Below, one piece after another: positions 1-8,045 of a DNA stretch of 64,000 nucleotides. The notes below the pieces were generated by a model that did not search any database, was not told the DNA's origin, and was given only the letters and a program-made list of their open reading frames with translations. The position numbers and the translations under genes were made by a program. This DNA comes from a virus. The stretch's first letter is position 1, and every line of letters starts with the position of its first letter. The DNA is taken from IMG/VR virus record IMGVR_UViG_3300046698_000540, positions 1 to 64,000 of that record; one strand, given 5' to 3'.

Positions 1-157
1 CACATGCGACCGCGACCACGTTGGAGTGGCCCGTCGAAATGGTCTGCGAGAGAGTCAAAGTGCCGCTCTGGACATTGCCGAACGAGTTGGACACGTCAAG
101 TGGCGTGACCTGCCCCCACGCCGAAGCACACGCAAAAAGAAAAAGAGCAAGTCGCAT
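1..157 (-). CDS. Exported small protein, C-terminus cut off by the window edge
   Basis: The first 52 codons are visible, beginning MRLALFLFACASAWGQ, a short positively charged and hydrophobic signal peptide with a likely cleavage after the Ala-rich segment. The following region (VTPLDVSNSFGNVQSGTLTL) looks like a beta-rich virion or fibre-associated protein, but no family is recognised. The ATG overlaps the TGA of the fibre-like gene upstream (ATGA), so the two are translationally coupled. It is the last gene of the leftward operon seen here. The function is unknown. Confidence 0.7.
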   Translation of the reverse strand, partial: MRLALFLFACASAWGQVTPLDVSNSFGNVQSGTLTLSQTISTGHSNVVAVAC

Positions 158-2238
158 CACATTCCCCCCTGAACGGAGAACGTGACCCCTATCAGGTCAA
201 AGCCGGCAGTCATGCTGTTGGTGTTCGTGTCGATCGAAAGTTTCACCAATGTGCGATTGCCGGCGGCACACGTCGGGGTGATCGTGCCCGTTGTGACCAC
301 CCGCCCGCTCGCTGCTGTGCCAGTGACGTTGACCGTCGAAACCGCCGTCCAGCTCGGCGCGTCCACCGTCGCGGTCGAGACGCAAGCCCACGATGGCGTG
401 AGAATCGCCGCATGGGTAGAGTCGGTAGAGCGAGACTCGATCGAATACGCAATGGCTGAATTGGAGACGTACCCGGTCGGCAGCACAAACGACCACCAGG
501 CATAGTATGTGGACTGAGCCGTCGGCCACTCCAGCACGGCCGCTGGATCGGTTCCTCCGACGCTGGTGGCCGCCGGCGCGCTGCTGGCCGGGAGATTGGC
601 CGAGAACGCCGGCATGCCAGCATAATAGACGCCCTGGTACGCCCACGTCCACGTTCGCGTAGTACCTCCGCCACCGTTGACCAGAAGCCATCCGGCAGTA
701 GCCACAGAGGTGCAGGCTGGAGCTGCTGTGCCGCTCGGGGCATTGCAAACGTACTCATTGTGGGCTGTGGTGTCAGTGTAGAAATCACCCGGTAGGTTGG
801 TCGCAACACTCCCCGGCGCCGCGCTCCCGAAGAACTTTTGCGCCACCAAAGTCGTACCTGCGCTTGGCACGCGGGAGTTCGTCATCCGCGAATCGTCCCC
901 CGCCGCCACCGTCCCCGCCGTAGTCCCCACGTTCAGCAGCGCCGCGCCGCCAAATGAAGGCCAGGTCCCCGGTGCCCCGCTGATAGGCGCCTGAAATGCG
1001 GACGATGCTGAAAATGCCGCTGTACCAAAAGCATGATCGGCCCCGCCATGCCATACGTGCATACTGGTCGCCGTCGAATCATACCCGAACATGCTGGATG
1101 CGGATGCGGTGAATCCCGCGCCGCTCGGCACCTTCCACGTTGCTGCGCTGAAGTCCTGAAGCCCGGTCGTGAAGGTGTTGGCCTGTCCCGCTCCCACCAA
1201 CGCTCCCGTAGGTGCGGTCAAGGAGGTTCCCCACGCACTTGATCCGCCATACACCGCGATGCCCGCCCCGGCCGGCCAGGTCATGCTGCCGCCGCTGCCG
1301 TTTGCTATCCAGCTCCTCACGCCCAGAGTGGTCGATGAGAGGACGTAACCGCTGACCGATGGGTTGCCAAGCGCCGGCTCAAAGTCCGTAGCCGCGTGCG
1401 AAGACGCCGTGCCCAGCGTCGGCTTATTCGCGATACTCGCCCCGCCGCTGGCAGCGCTCCAGTCCACGTACTGCGAAGTTAGGCCCCCCGCCGTTCCGGA
1501 CGTGTTCTGATTAAACGTTGGCCAGTTCGTCAGTAGGGCCGCGCTCACCGCCGGCAGTTGGGCGCTCCCGTTAAGTTGCACCAGATTGTTCGCCGCCGTC
1601 CCAACCGTGTAAGACGATCCCCACGCGCTCCCAGTCGAGTTTGGCACGCCCGCGGCAGGGTAAACCATACCCCCGCCTCCGCCGCTCTGCGCAACCCAAC
1701 TCCGCGCACCTCCAGTAGTAGATGACAGCACGTACCCGCTCACGCTCGGATTTCCGAGCGCCGCTTCGAAATCCCCTGCCGCGTGTGTAGATGCCGTTCC
1801 GAGCGTCGGCCAGGTCCCCGGCGCTCCCGAGATGGCCGTCTGGAAGTAGCTCGCCGCGTGGGTTCCCCACGTCCCCGTCCAGTCGCCGCTCGTGGTCGGC
1901 GGAAACGTCGATGGGTAGCCCGTCAGGCCAGAGATCGTGGAGTAGTTGGCCAGCGCCGTCTGTTTGCCGCTCAGGGCGCTGGCCAGGTCCGTCTGGTTGC
2001 TCAGCGTGCCGGTGATTGATCCCCATGCGCCTCCACCCCCCGTCGCCATTAGTACCCAGCCGCTGTTCACACATTGGTACATGCCGACTGCAGGAACAAA
2101 ATAAAACGGATAGAGGCCAACCGAAGAACACGTGGCTGGCAAAGAGTTCCCGCCCCGTGTGTACAAAACACGAGACACTGGTTGCGCGAACAAAACGCTC
2201 CAGGCCACCAAGATCAACCCCAAAATTCGTTTACTCAT
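157..2238 (-). CDS. Repetitive tail-fibre-like protein with signal peptide
   Basis: A protein of 693 residues. I place the start at an ATG giving MSKRILGLILVAWSVLFAQ, a plausible signal peptide; the open frame extends further upstream, but that part overlaps the preceding gene. The body is Gly/Ser/Thr/Ala-rich with repeated units around ISGAPGTWP, LGTASTHAA and LGNPSVSGYVLSSTT, which is typical of fibre shafts and host-interaction proteins. The C-terminal 150 residues look like a beta-sandwich domain. A signal peptide is unusual for a virion protein and suggests export or a membrane step. Its partners are the exported protein downstream and the small protein at 2231-2545, which it overlaps by 8 bases. 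Confidence 0.7.
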   Translation of the reverse strand: MSKRILGLILVAWSVLFAQPVSRVLYTRGGNSLPATCSSVGLYPFYFVPAVGMYQCVNSGWVLMATGGGGAWGSITGTLSNQTDLASALSGKQTALANYSTISGLTGYPSTFPPTTSGDWTGTWGTHAASYFQTAISGAPGTWPTLGTASTHAAGDFEAALGNPSVSGYVLSSTTGGARSWVAQSGGGGGMVYPAAGVPNSTGSAWGSSYTVGTAANNLVQLNGSAQLPAVSAALLTNWPTFNQNTSGTAGGLTSQYVDWSAASGGASIANKPTLGTASSHAATDFEPALGNPSVSGYVLSSTTLGVRSWIANGSGGSMTWPAGAGIAVYGGSSAWGTSLTAPTGALVGAGQANTFTTGLQDFSAATWKVPSGAGFTASASSMFGYDSTATSMHVWHGGADHAFGTAAFSASSAFQAPISGAPGTWPSFGGAALLNVGTTAGTVAAGDDSRMTNSRVPSAGTTLVAQKFFGSAAPGSVATNLPGDFYTDTTAHNEYVCNAPSGTAAPACTSVATAGWLLVNGGGGTTRTWTWAYQGVYYAGMPAFSANLPASSAPAATSVGGTDPAAVLEWPTAQSTYYAWWSFVLPTGYVSNSAIAYSIESRSTDSTHAAILTPSWACVSTATVDAPSWTAVSTVNVTGTAASGRVVTTGTITPTCAAGNRTLVKLSIDTNTNSMTAGFDLIGVTFSVQGGM

Positions 2239-2545
2239 AGTAGTACACCAGCGGTTGGCTCCCTGCTCCTTTGATGAAGAAAATCTGCTCGCCGGGCCCC
2301 AATCCCGCCAAAGGCTTGCTGCTCGACATTTCGAACACAAAGGACGATTGTGCCTCCACCGTGTCTACTGAGCTGGCATCGCTCGTATCCGTGCACACGT
2401 AGATCAAATTGGAGCCGTCCAAGTTCCTCAAGACGATCTTGTGGCATTGATTCATGGAAGCCGGCGGGCACACTGGCGACCAGTTGATATTGTTCATTCC
2501 CGTAAACACGAGAATCTGAAACCTGCGCGGTGCTACTTGTCCCAT
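2231..2545 (-). CDS. Small hypothetical protein preceding the fibre gene
   Basis: A protein of 104 residues starting MGQVAPRRF behind a strong ribosome-binding site (TAGGAGGACCTG then ATG). The sequence is beta-rich with no recognisable motif. The central text (KIVLRNLDGSNLIYVCTD) and the end (GPGEQIFFIKGAGSQPLVYYYE) resemble small head- or fibre-attached beta-sandwich proteins of phages. Its ATG overlaps the TGA of the gene upstream and its own stop overlaps the fibre start, so all three are coupled. No function can be assigned. Confidence 0.6.
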   Translation of the reverse strand: MGQVAPRRFQILVFTGMNNINWSPVCPPASMNQCHKIVLRNLDGSNLIYVCTDTSDASSVDTVEAQSSFVFEMSSSKPLAGLGPGEQIFFIKGAGSQPLVYYYE

Positions 2546-2949
2546 CAGGTCCTCCTACTGAACACTCTACCCCAATTTCCGGTCTGTTTCTGCTCCTTGC
2601 CGGCGTTTTTTGTCACGTGAAGACTCGACACGCGCCGGGCGCCTTCCTCCCGCAGGGATATGACCGGTTTCCCTTGGTGAAGAGCATGCTGCGCTTCGGA
2701 AAAAACGCCGGCCGTAACGTGGCCACGGGCGGGCTCGTCAAGCACCACAGCGTCCACCTGGTCCACAATCTTGAAGAATGGTTCCATGCTGTGGGCTTTG
2801 GCAGCATCCTCGCGGCACTCCCTACGAGAAACGATTCGAATTTCCGCACCTGGGAACATGAGGGCTACCCGGCGCAAATTTTCGCGATCGCGGGGAGTGC
2901 CCATCGTCTCGCGGGAGCGCGCGTAGTAGACAGATTTAACCCCAGGCAT
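2545..2949 (-). CDS. Nucleoside 2-deoxyribosyltransferase-like protein
   Basis: A protein of 134 residues. The N-terminus (KSVYYARSRETMGTPRD) and the stretch QVDAVVLDEPARGHVTAGVF followed by EAQHAL and GKPV resemble the nucleotide-binding fold of the nucleoside 2-deoxyribosyltransferase/DUF4406 group, in which an acidic residue after a hydrophobic strand acts on the sugar and a G-x-x-x-E helix follows. If so, it would act on nucleosides or mark nucleotide pools. The family assignment rests on motif order only. It sits between the membrane protein at 2980-3156 and the fibre genes. Confidence 0.45.
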   Translation of the reverse strand: MPGVKSVYYARSRETMGTPRDRENLRRVALMFPGAEIRIVSRRECREDAAKAHSMEPFFKIVDQVDAVVLDEPARGHVTAGVFSEAQHALHQGKPVISLREEGARRVSSLHVTKNAGKEQKQTGNWGRVFSRRT

Positions 2950-2979
2950 GCTTTCAACAATACTTGTAGCCGAGCAACC

Positions 2980-3156
2980 CTAGTGAAGCAACTTCACAAT
3001 GGTCGGCCACACGATGTAAAGAGCGAGAAGGAACATGGCCCAGTAGAACGCGGACCAATTATTCCAGGGAGCAACACCTGGTCCTCTCCACCACCAGGAC
3101 TGCCCAAGCGCGGCGAAGAAAAACAGCAGTAGACAGGCAACTGCGACTAACGGCAT
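2980..3156 (-). CDS. Small two-helix membrane protein, holin candidate
   Basis: A 58-residue protein starting MPLVAVACLLLFFF, with AGGTG four bases before the ATG. Two hydrophobic segments (about residues 3-18 and 37-54) flank a Trp-rich loop (SWWWRGPGVAPWNNW). This is the layout of class II holins or small phage membrane proteins. A lysozyme-like endolysin lies about 2 kb upstream at 5145-5597, which fits a lysis role, but no holin family signature is recognised. The assignment as holin is inference; the membrane topology is seen directly. Confidence 0.55.
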   Translation of the reverse strand: MPLVAVACLLLFFFAALGQSWWWRGPGVAPWNNWSAFYWAMFLLALYIVWPTIVKLLH

Positions 3157-3188
3157 AATGCACCTCGACTCAAGTATAGGCCTTTGTT

Positions 3189-3434
3189 CTATCGGCCGTA
3201 GCCTGCGTGTCCCCCCGGCCGGCCGCTTCCAAAATCAGGACCACCACCCAAGACCTGCCGATCCGCCGCGGTGAACTGACGGTTCAGCGTGGATTCAGGC
3301 GCCGCAAAGGAGCCTGGGTCGATGACCGGATTGATGCGCTCGTGCTTCTCCTCTATCCGGTCGAAAATGTCTTCAATACTCTCGCCCACAAGCTGTTCAC
3401 CTGTGGCCCAAGGATGTTCGATGTCGTGTTGCAC
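3189..3434 (-). CDS. Small protein with degenerate GGHAGYGR C-terminal tag
   Basis: An 81-residue protein. I use a GTG start giving VQHDIEHPWATGEQ because AGGAG stands five bases before it; an ATG 45 bases further upstream has a weaker site. The middle is acidic and helical (GESIEDIFDRIEEKHERI). The C-terminus ends GGGPDFGSGRPGGHAGYGR, a worn version of the tag shared with proteins at 51738, 53167, 59251 and 63162. The function is unknown. A GC-rich hairpin at 3451-3477 lies just upstream. Confidence 0.6.
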   Translation of the reverse strand: MQHDIEHPWATGEQLVGESIEDIFDRIEEKHERINPVIDPGSFAAPESTLNRQFTAADRQVLGGGPDFGSGRPGGHAGYGR

Positions 3435-3450
3435 TTCCGCTCCTTTCAGC

Positions 3451-3477
3451 GGGGCGCCCCCGGAGGAGAGGCGCCCC
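3451..3477 (-). other. GC-rich intergenic hairpin
   Basis: A perfect 8 bp stem (GGGGCGCC with GGCGCCCC) closes an 11-base loop. No T-run follows on either strand, so it is not a classic intrinsic terminator. It lies in the 134-base gap between queE and the small tagged protein, about 17 bases upstream of the latter's start, and could be an RNA-processing or stabilising element. The rest of that gap shows nothing else. Confidence 0.5.
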
Positions 3478-3568
3478 ATCAGGGGCCTACCATATCCGGC
3501 TGCTGTTCAGGCCCTGATTCCTCCCGCAGAGCGTCCTCTACAGGGACCGGAAGAATCCTGCTACTCCT

Positions 3569-4360
3569 TCAGCGTACCGCAAGATCCTTATGCATTTGCG
3601 CCATGAACCGAACTTCCTCAAAACCCAGCGCAAGAACTTTTTTCCAATTCTCGCACTCCACATATTTCCGCATGACCTCTTTGAAGGCTGGCTTGCCACT
3701 GAACCACTCTGCTTGGAAATACAAAGGGATCGTTCTTCGCCGGTCCTCTGGGACATTGCGCTCGCACCAGGAGAGAATCGCTTCGAACATCTGCAAGGAT
3801 TCCACGACGAACTTGAGATGCATAGGCACCGAGGATGAAATCCACTTCTTGACCTCCTTCTCTCCATGCGCGGAAATTTTCGCCGCGGCAGTGCCCTCGG
3901 TGAAGTTGAGAAGCTGGCCCGTGGTCTCAAACTTTGGAGACATGGACAGGTACACTCGGTACTTCATCCCGGCCAGGTCGGGGACGAAGATGGCGCCGTT
4001 CGTCTCGATCGTGATGAGCCTTTCTTGATTGTTCCTGTGGGCGGCGTACTCGAAATCTTGCTGAATTCTGTCCTGCTCCCGGACCAAACCAATAATCTCC
4101 ATCAGGTGGTTCGCCTGCAAGGTGGGCTCGCCGCCAGTGAAGCACGCCGGCACCTGGATGGCGTGGCGCGTAATCAGCTCCGCGATCTCTTCGTTGGCCA
4201 TTTCGTAAAAGCGGAATTGAGGCCTGTCGGAAAGCGTGGAAGGGGAATCGCACCATGCGCAGCTCAAATTACAGGTTGCGAAACGAACGAACTGCATGGG
4301 CACTCCGGCGTACTTCCCCTCTCCTTGAAGCGAAAAAAAAGTTTCATTCAATGTCGCCAC
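3569..4360 (-). CDS. queE: 7-carboxy-7-deazaguanine synthase QueE
   Basis: A radical-SAM enzyme of 263 residues that converts 6-carboxytetrahydropterin to 7-carboxy-7-deazaguanine, the third step toward preQ0. The FeS-binding cysteines C30, C34 and C37 (CNLSCAWCD) follow the typical N-terminus [18 protein letters not shown] and ETNGA are the expected SAM/substrate motifs. The length is slightly above the usual 200-245, with an insertion around residues 95-110 ([19 protein letters not shown]). The GTG start has GGAGG seven bases upstream. The gene overlaps its upstream neighbour by 17 bases. QueD is encoded 1.5 kb upstream, so the two steps are probably coordinated. Confidence 0.93.
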   Translation of the reverse strand: MATLNETFFSLQGEGKYAGVPMQFVRFATCNLSCAWCDSPSTLSDRPQFRFYEMANEEIAELITRHAIQVPACFTGGEPTLQANHLMEIIGLVREQDRIQQDFEYAAHRNNQERLITIETNGAIFVPDLAGMKYRVYLSMSPKFETTGQLLNFTEGTAAAKISAHGEKEVKKWISSSVPMHLKFVVESLQMFEAILSWCERNVPEDRRRTIPLYFQAEWFSGKPAFKEVMRKYVECENWKKVLALGFEEVRFMAQMHKDLAVR

Positions 4361-5141
4361 TTTTTTCCTCCCGCACGTTCACTGCGGTCGTCACCGTGAT
4401 ATCCTGTCCACTGGCCGTGTCCACACCTACAACCAGGTTTGCATCTTCCACCACAGCCGCAATTTCAGCCAGGCCAGGTGAAATTGCAAGCCTGCCAGAC
4501 ATTCCGCTTTTTTCACGATTCTGCTTCTCCTGGGAATACCTCTCCCACGCTTGCCGATTCCTTTCAAAGCGATCTGCATACTTGAGCTGCGCCGGCGACC
4601 GCGTGTCCACGATGTCTTCCTGAAGAGAAACCATCTCGATGCGGAATTCTCCCGGCCGCCAGGTGTATTTGCCTTCCCAATCATGCTTTTCTTGAAGGAG
4701 CTTTTCAATATCTGGGAACTCCGCGGAATTTGCCGCCTTCAACATCCGGATTTTCTTCGCGTCCGGCTTGGTAATAACGAGCTGCATCCAAGGCCAGTTG
4801 GGATCGTAGACCAGGACGTCGCCGCCCATCGCGGCGCCTGGCCACACGATCGTCTTGGTGTTCTCGAACACGCCGTCGATGAAGCGCCAGTTGCGGCACA
4901 CCATCACGTCCACGCCGGACATGTTTGGTGCCCGCTGGAAATTCTCTGGATGCTTGGTGAATCCACTGCCTAGCGCCAAGGCCAGCGTGTGCTTGAACTT
5001 GTACTCGCCCCTTGCCGGCACGCGCGGCATCCCGGCCAGTTCTTCTGTGTTCGGAGGCCTATAGGGCACCAGCACCTTGCACGTCTCCGCTGGCAGCACC
5101 TCCGAGGCGTACAGCACGGTCATGAATTTCGCGCTGTCCAT
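4344..5141 (-). CDS. Hypothetical protein between endolysin and QueE
   Basis: A protein of 265 residues starting [16 protein letters not shown]. It has a mixed alpha/beta N-terminal half with several Trp residues and a charged helical stretch ([20 protein letters not shown]) followed by a beta-rich end ([20 protein letters not shown]). No family is recognised. It is closely packed between the lysozyme-like gene (3 bases) and queE (17-base overlap), so it is co-translated with them. A role in 7-deazaguanine metabolism would be guessing. Confidence 0.6.
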   Translation of the reverse strand: MDSAKFMTVLYASEVLPAETCKVLVPYRPPNTEELAGMPRVPARGEYKFKHTLALALGSGFTKHPENFQRAPNMSGVDVMVCRNWRFIDGVFENTKTIVWPGAAMGGDVLVYDPNWPWMQLVITKPDAKKIRMLKAANSAEFPDIEKLLQEKHDWEGKYTWRPGEFRIEMVSLQEDIVDTRSPAQLKYADRFERNRQAWERYSQEKQNREKSGMSGRLAISPGLAEIAAVVEDANLVVGVDTASGQDITVTTAVNVREEKSGDIE

Positions 5142-5144
5142 GGT

Positions 5145-5597
5145 TCATCCTTCAGGCGGTGTTCCCAACTGCAAGTAGTTCAACAGCGGAGCGTCTGCGT
5201 CCGTGACTTTGGTCCATCGCTGGACGTTGGCCAGATAACCAACCGTGTCATTCTCGTTCGCCGGCGCCCAACTGGTGACGAGCGCGCGAAGGCTATCTCC
5301 CCGCGCGATGTCCGCCCAAAGCTGGCGGTAGCCCGCTGCGATGCCGTGAGCTAGCGTGTCGTACCGGGCGATCGCGTGAACCTTTTGTGAGGGCTCCACC
5401 GCTTTCATTGGCCAGCACAACGCTGGAACATTGCCCCCTGTTGCCCCACACCTTGGGCAGGCAGCCCCTATCTGCCCGGCGTAGCGCAAATCCAACGGAT
5501 TGTTCTGGAGCTTCGGCACGTCCTGGCCTGGGGCATATTCTCCTTCCTGGCGCGCAATCGCCGTGAACAGGATATCCACGAAGTCGTTAGACGGCAT
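5145..5597 (-). CDS. Lysozyme-like peptidoglycan hydrolase (endolysin)
   Basis: A protein of 150 residues. The helix with a candidate catalytic glutamate (AIARQEGEY, about residues 13-21), then NNPLDLRY, RYDTLAHGIAAGYRQL and SWAPANENDTVGYLANVQRWT, follow the order seen in small phage lysozyme or transglycosylase domains, where NNP-x-N/D-L-R-Y and the APxxENDT-x-Y segment line the active site. A cysteine cluster (C47, C50, C61) is inserted between these motifs and may bind zinc. The ATG is preceded by GGGAG. No signal peptide is seen, so release would need a holin, for which the protein at 2980-3156 is a candidate. Confidence 0.65.
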   Translation of the reverse strand: MPSNDFVDILFTAIARQEGEYAPGQDVPKLQNNPLDLRYAGQIGAACPRCGATGGNVPALCWPMKAVEPSQKVHAIARYDTLAHGIAAGYRQLWADIARGDSLRALVTSWAPANENDTVGYLANVQRWTKVTDADAPLLNYLQLGTPPEG

Positions 5598-5862
5598 TGG
5601 GGCTCCCGTCATCTTTCCGGTACTTACCGTCTGACCGCGGCGCCAATACCACCAAATGCTCAAGCCCAATCAGAGTCCTGCCGGGCTGCGGCATGAAATC
5701 GTCGCGCTCCACCACGCACTCGATTGGCCGTACACCGTACAGCTTCATCAATGCGGCGGCCGGGATGAAGTGCTTCTGACCATCTGCCTGGCTGATAACG
5801 GGCCCAGGCCGCACCACGTACTTTTTCTGGAATTTTTTCGTGTCTTCAACCTTGGTTGGCAT
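5587..5862 (-). CDS. Small hypothetical protein in the queD operon
   Basis: A 91-residue protein. The start is the ATG in the conserved context GGTGAACATG, two codons inside the longest frame. Text such as FIPAAALMKLYGVRPIECVV and GRTLIGLEHLVVLAPRSDGKY suggests a small alpha/beta domain, but no family is recognised. It lies 2 bases after queD and overlaps the endolysin start by 11 bases. Confidence 0.6.
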   Translation of the reverse strand: MPTKVEDTKKFQKKYVVRPGPVISQADGQKHFIPAAALMKLYGVRPIECVVERDDFMPQPGRTLIGLEHLVVLAPRSDGKYRKDDGSPNAV

Positions 5863-5864
5863 GT

Positions 5865-6326
5865 TCACCTCAAACTATACTGCACCGAAGCCCAGGTGCT
5901 CCCGGTCTCGCTCACAGCCACTTCCAGCACACGCGCCGCGGGATTTTCTTCCGCCACCTTCGCCTGGAGGGTGTCTAGGAGGATTGATCCGAATACCTCG
6001 GCCGTCGTCTGATCGAAGAAATCGTTCAGGTTGTGGTGGTCGTACTGGTCCAGAATCGCCTTGACGTGCGTGAAGTCGATCACCATGCCCTCTTTGTTCA
6101 ACTTATCGGCCACAATCACCACGCGGATCCGGTAAGTGTGGCCATGCGGCTCGTTGCACTTCGACTTGTAGGGCAGCTTCAACTGATGCGCGCAGTCGAT
6201 CGACTCGTTGATGGTCACTGCGTACTTGTAGGGGCTCACTCCTGCCATAGGCAGCCCAGCGTTCAAAATGCTAAGCGGAGGAACACCTTGCCCCGGTTTT
6301 TTTGAGTCAAACGGAATTCCTGCCAT
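5865..6326 (-). CDS. queD: 6-carboxytetrahydropterin synthase QueD
   Basis: A 153-residue T-fold enzyme that makes 6-carboxy-5,6,7,8-tetrahydropterin from dihydroneopterin triphosphate, the substrate of QueE. The zinc-binding histidines H47, H61 and H63, catalytic C57 in CNEPHGHTY, the DHHNLND segment (about 96-102), TTAE (107-110) and a C-terminal glutamate (VSETGSTW) are all present. About 25 extra residues precede the conserved domain; an internal ATG at codon 27 is a possible alternative, but the first ATG has a perfect GGAGGTG site. It probably works with QueE at 3569-4360. Confidence 0.93.
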   Translation of the reverse strand: MAGIPFDSKKPGQGVPPLSILNAGLPMAGVSPYKYAVTINESIDCAHQLKLPYKSKCNEPHGHTYRIRVVIVADKLNKEGMVIDFTHVKAILDQYDHHNLNDFFDQTTAEVFGSILLDTLQAKVAEENPAARVLEVAVSETGSTWASVQYSLR

Positions 6327-6340
6327 GAATCACCTCCAAA

Positions 6341-6649
6341 TTATTGCGTTCTGTAATCTATATTCAATACATCCCCAGGCTGCAGCCCGCCGTATTTTGG
6401 CACAAACGTGATCGTAGCTCCGGACACTGTGTAATCAATACCTGGAGTCTGCCTCAGACCATTCCGGTATACCAACTGTGTGCCTGCCACCAAAGGATGT
6501 TTCAAATTGACGCTAGTCCCGTGGAGGGTGCTCCCCAAAACAGTGAATTCGTTATAAACCCACACCACAGGCACAGCCTGCCCATGTGAACCCCAGGTGA
6601 AAGCCAAAAAGCACAGTAAAAACGCAAGGGAAACTCCAACCGCTTTCAT
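6341..6649 (-). CDS. Exported small beta-rich protein
   Basis: A 102-residue protein. The N-terminus MKAVGVSLAFLLCFLAFTWGSHGQA is a clear signal peptide. The rest (VWVYNEFTVLGSTLHGTSV, QLVYRNGLRQTPGIDYTVSG, GDVLNIDYRTQ) resembles the short fibre or knob repeats in which a Gly-Leu-Arg loop and a D-Y-x-V strand alternate. I chose the internal ATG because the longer frame overlaps the HNH gene. It may be an exported surface protein or a virion component secreted through the host system. Confidence 0.6.
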   Translation of the reverse strand: MKAVGVSLAFLLCFLAFTWGSHGQAVPVVWVYNEFTVLGSTLHGTSVNLKHPLVAGTQLVYRNGLRQTPGIDYTVSGATITFVPKYGGLQPGDVLNIDYRTQ

Positions 6650-6650
6650 T

Positions 6651-7142
6651 CTACTTTCTCCCAAGGAATTGAAGCCGCTTGACGGCCGCGCCCGCCTTCA
6701 GCCTCCCGATCACATCCATCATGGATTCTCGCGGCCATTCGTGCATAAGCCGGATCAAGCTCCTGAACTCTCCATCCGTCATCTCCCCCTTCGCCAGATT
6801 GGCCGAACGGGAGCACACGATCAGGTTGTCGAAGCTGGAAACGCTGCCGCCGCGGTGGACTGGCATTGCATGATCGATCGAGAAGTTCCTGACGGTGAGT
6901 TTTTCTTCAGGCAGGTAGGGGCACACCCTCAAATCGTTGAGCGCGGTCTTGATCCGGCCACGGAGTTGCTCCAGCGTAAACGGCAGAATCGCCTTGCTCT
7001 GAATCCCGCGTATTTCCGCATCCCGCCTCTCCAGATTCCGATAAGCATGGTAGGAGCGGCGCATAAAGATCTGATGCCGGCGTTTTTCCAACACACCGGG
7101 CTTTTTTGCCAGCGCGTCCGCGCGAGGCGTGGGGTGTGCCAT
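6651..7142 (-). CDS. HNH endonuclease
   Basis: A 163-residue protein with an HNH nuclease core: SIDHAMPVHRGGS, then FDNLIVCSRSANLAKG, gives the His, Asn and final residues of the beta-beta-alpha metal fold; upstream Cys (VCPYL) and this CS pair could form a partial zinc knuckle. A basic N-terminus (KKPGVLEKRRHQIFMRRSYH) probably binds DNA. It may be a free-standing homing endonuclease. It sits between the SpoVS-like gene and an exported protein, with no sign of interrupting another gene. Confidence 0.85.
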   Translation of the reverse strand: MAHPTPRADALAKKPGVLEKRRHQIFMRRSYHAYRNLERRDAEIRGIQSKAILPFTLEQLRGRIKTALNDLRVCPYLPEEKLTVRNFSIDHAMPVHRGGSVSSFDNLIVCSRSANLAKGEMTDGEFRSLIRLMHEWPRESMMDVIGRLKAGAAVKRLQFLGRK

Positions 7143-7168
7143 CTCGACCTTCTTTCTAATCGGCTTGA

Positions 7169-7489
7169 CTAAACCACGTAAGATTCCAAAACGATAGCGC
7201 TCCAGGTATCTCGCTGGTGCTCTTCCGGGATTTCCTCCCGCTTCGCGTCTTCGGGAATGGGCCGGTCAGTGAAGAAAATCTTCCACCGAACCTCCATGCC
7301 GACCGGAGCGAGATACTGGAGGGAACACGCCGAAGCCTTAACCATCTGGTTTATGGCACCGGCGCCTATGGCGACCATGCGAACTATTTTTCCGCGCTGA
7401 ATGTGCTTGGCGATTGACGCCGCCAGGTTCTTGACGTTCGTCGTCCTGGAGATCTGCATCTGTGCGATGTTGCCCTGCTCGACTGCCAT
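7169..7489 (-). CDS. spoVS: SpoVS-family protein
   Basis: A 106-residue protein. The run QISRTTNVKNLAASIAKHI, then VRMVAIGAGAINQMVKASA, SLQYLAPVGMEV and FFTDR follows the entire SpoVS domain (an Alba-like fold of about 86 residues), including the diagnostic AIGAGAxNQxVKA motif. In sporulating bacteria SpoVS influences septation and coat formation, and members in other organisms are thought to bind nucleic acid. A 25-residue C-terminal extension follows. The start is an ATG behind AGGA, not the longer frame. Its phage role is unknown; nucleic-acid binding is the most cautious inference. Confidence 0.85.
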   Translation of the reverse strand: MAVEQGNIAQMQISRTTNVKNLAASIAKHIQRGKIVRMVAIGAGAINQMVKASACSLQYLAPVGMEVRWKIFFTDRPIPEDAKREEIPEEHQRDTWSAIVLESYVV

Positions 7490-7497
7490 TGTCGGTC

Positions 7498-8037
7498 CTA
7501 TTCCGCGGATACCTCCCTGGTGGAGACTACCCGACTGATCGTTGCATAATTGGCAGCACAATTGCTGCGTATAGCGTCAATCAGATTATAGACCGATTGC
7601 AGATGGTCTGTGCGGTTCTGGTGGAGCTGAGCATCGGGGTGCATTCTGGCGCGCGCCTTTTTTTCGGTTATCGTGCCTCCGGAAACCGTGGAAAGACGGG
7701 CATCCACGAGCTTATCCACCTGGCGTTTGTGCGCCTCCAAATCGTTCCAAACCAGAGTGGCCTGCTCGTTGGCGTAGGACTGCATGGCCGTCCAGTACCC
7801 TAATTCGTCGGCCAGATCGTCGGAACCCATCGAAGAAAGATTCGCCGGCAAGGTCCTGAACGAGGCAGGATCGTCCTTGTTGACAGGCTTTGGAAACGAA
7901 GGAAACCCATGCTTCAGAACAGAATCATACGCCTTGCGGCCTTCTTCGGTGGTGGGCGCCAGCGGAGGCTCGGGCGCTTGTTTCCTCAGTTCTGGAATTG
8001 GGTTATCCCCAGGCTTAAACGGAACTCTTTTTGCCAC
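7498..8037 (-). CDS. Hypothetical protein downstream of the Cas4-like nuclease
   Basis: A 179-residue protein. I chose a GTG start because it stands in the phage's recurrent start context (AAGGTGAACGTGGC) 8 bases after the upstream stop; a longer frame exists. The N-terminus is Pro-rich (PEPPLAPTTEEGRK), followed by a helical region (LADELGYWTAMQSYANEQATL) with basic residues. No family is recognised. It is close to the nuclease and SpoVS genes and may be an accessory DNA-metabolism protein. Confidence 0.55.
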   Translation of the reverse strand: MAKRVPFKPGDNPIPELRKQAPEPPLAPTTEEGRKAYDSVLKHGFPSFPKPVNKDDPASFRTLPANLSSMGSDDLADELGYWTAMQSYANEQATLVWNDLEAHKRQVDKLVDARLSTVSGGTITEKKARARMHPDAQLHQNRTDHLQSVYNLIDAIRSNCAANYATISRVVSTREVSAE

Positions 8038-8045
8038 GTTCACCT

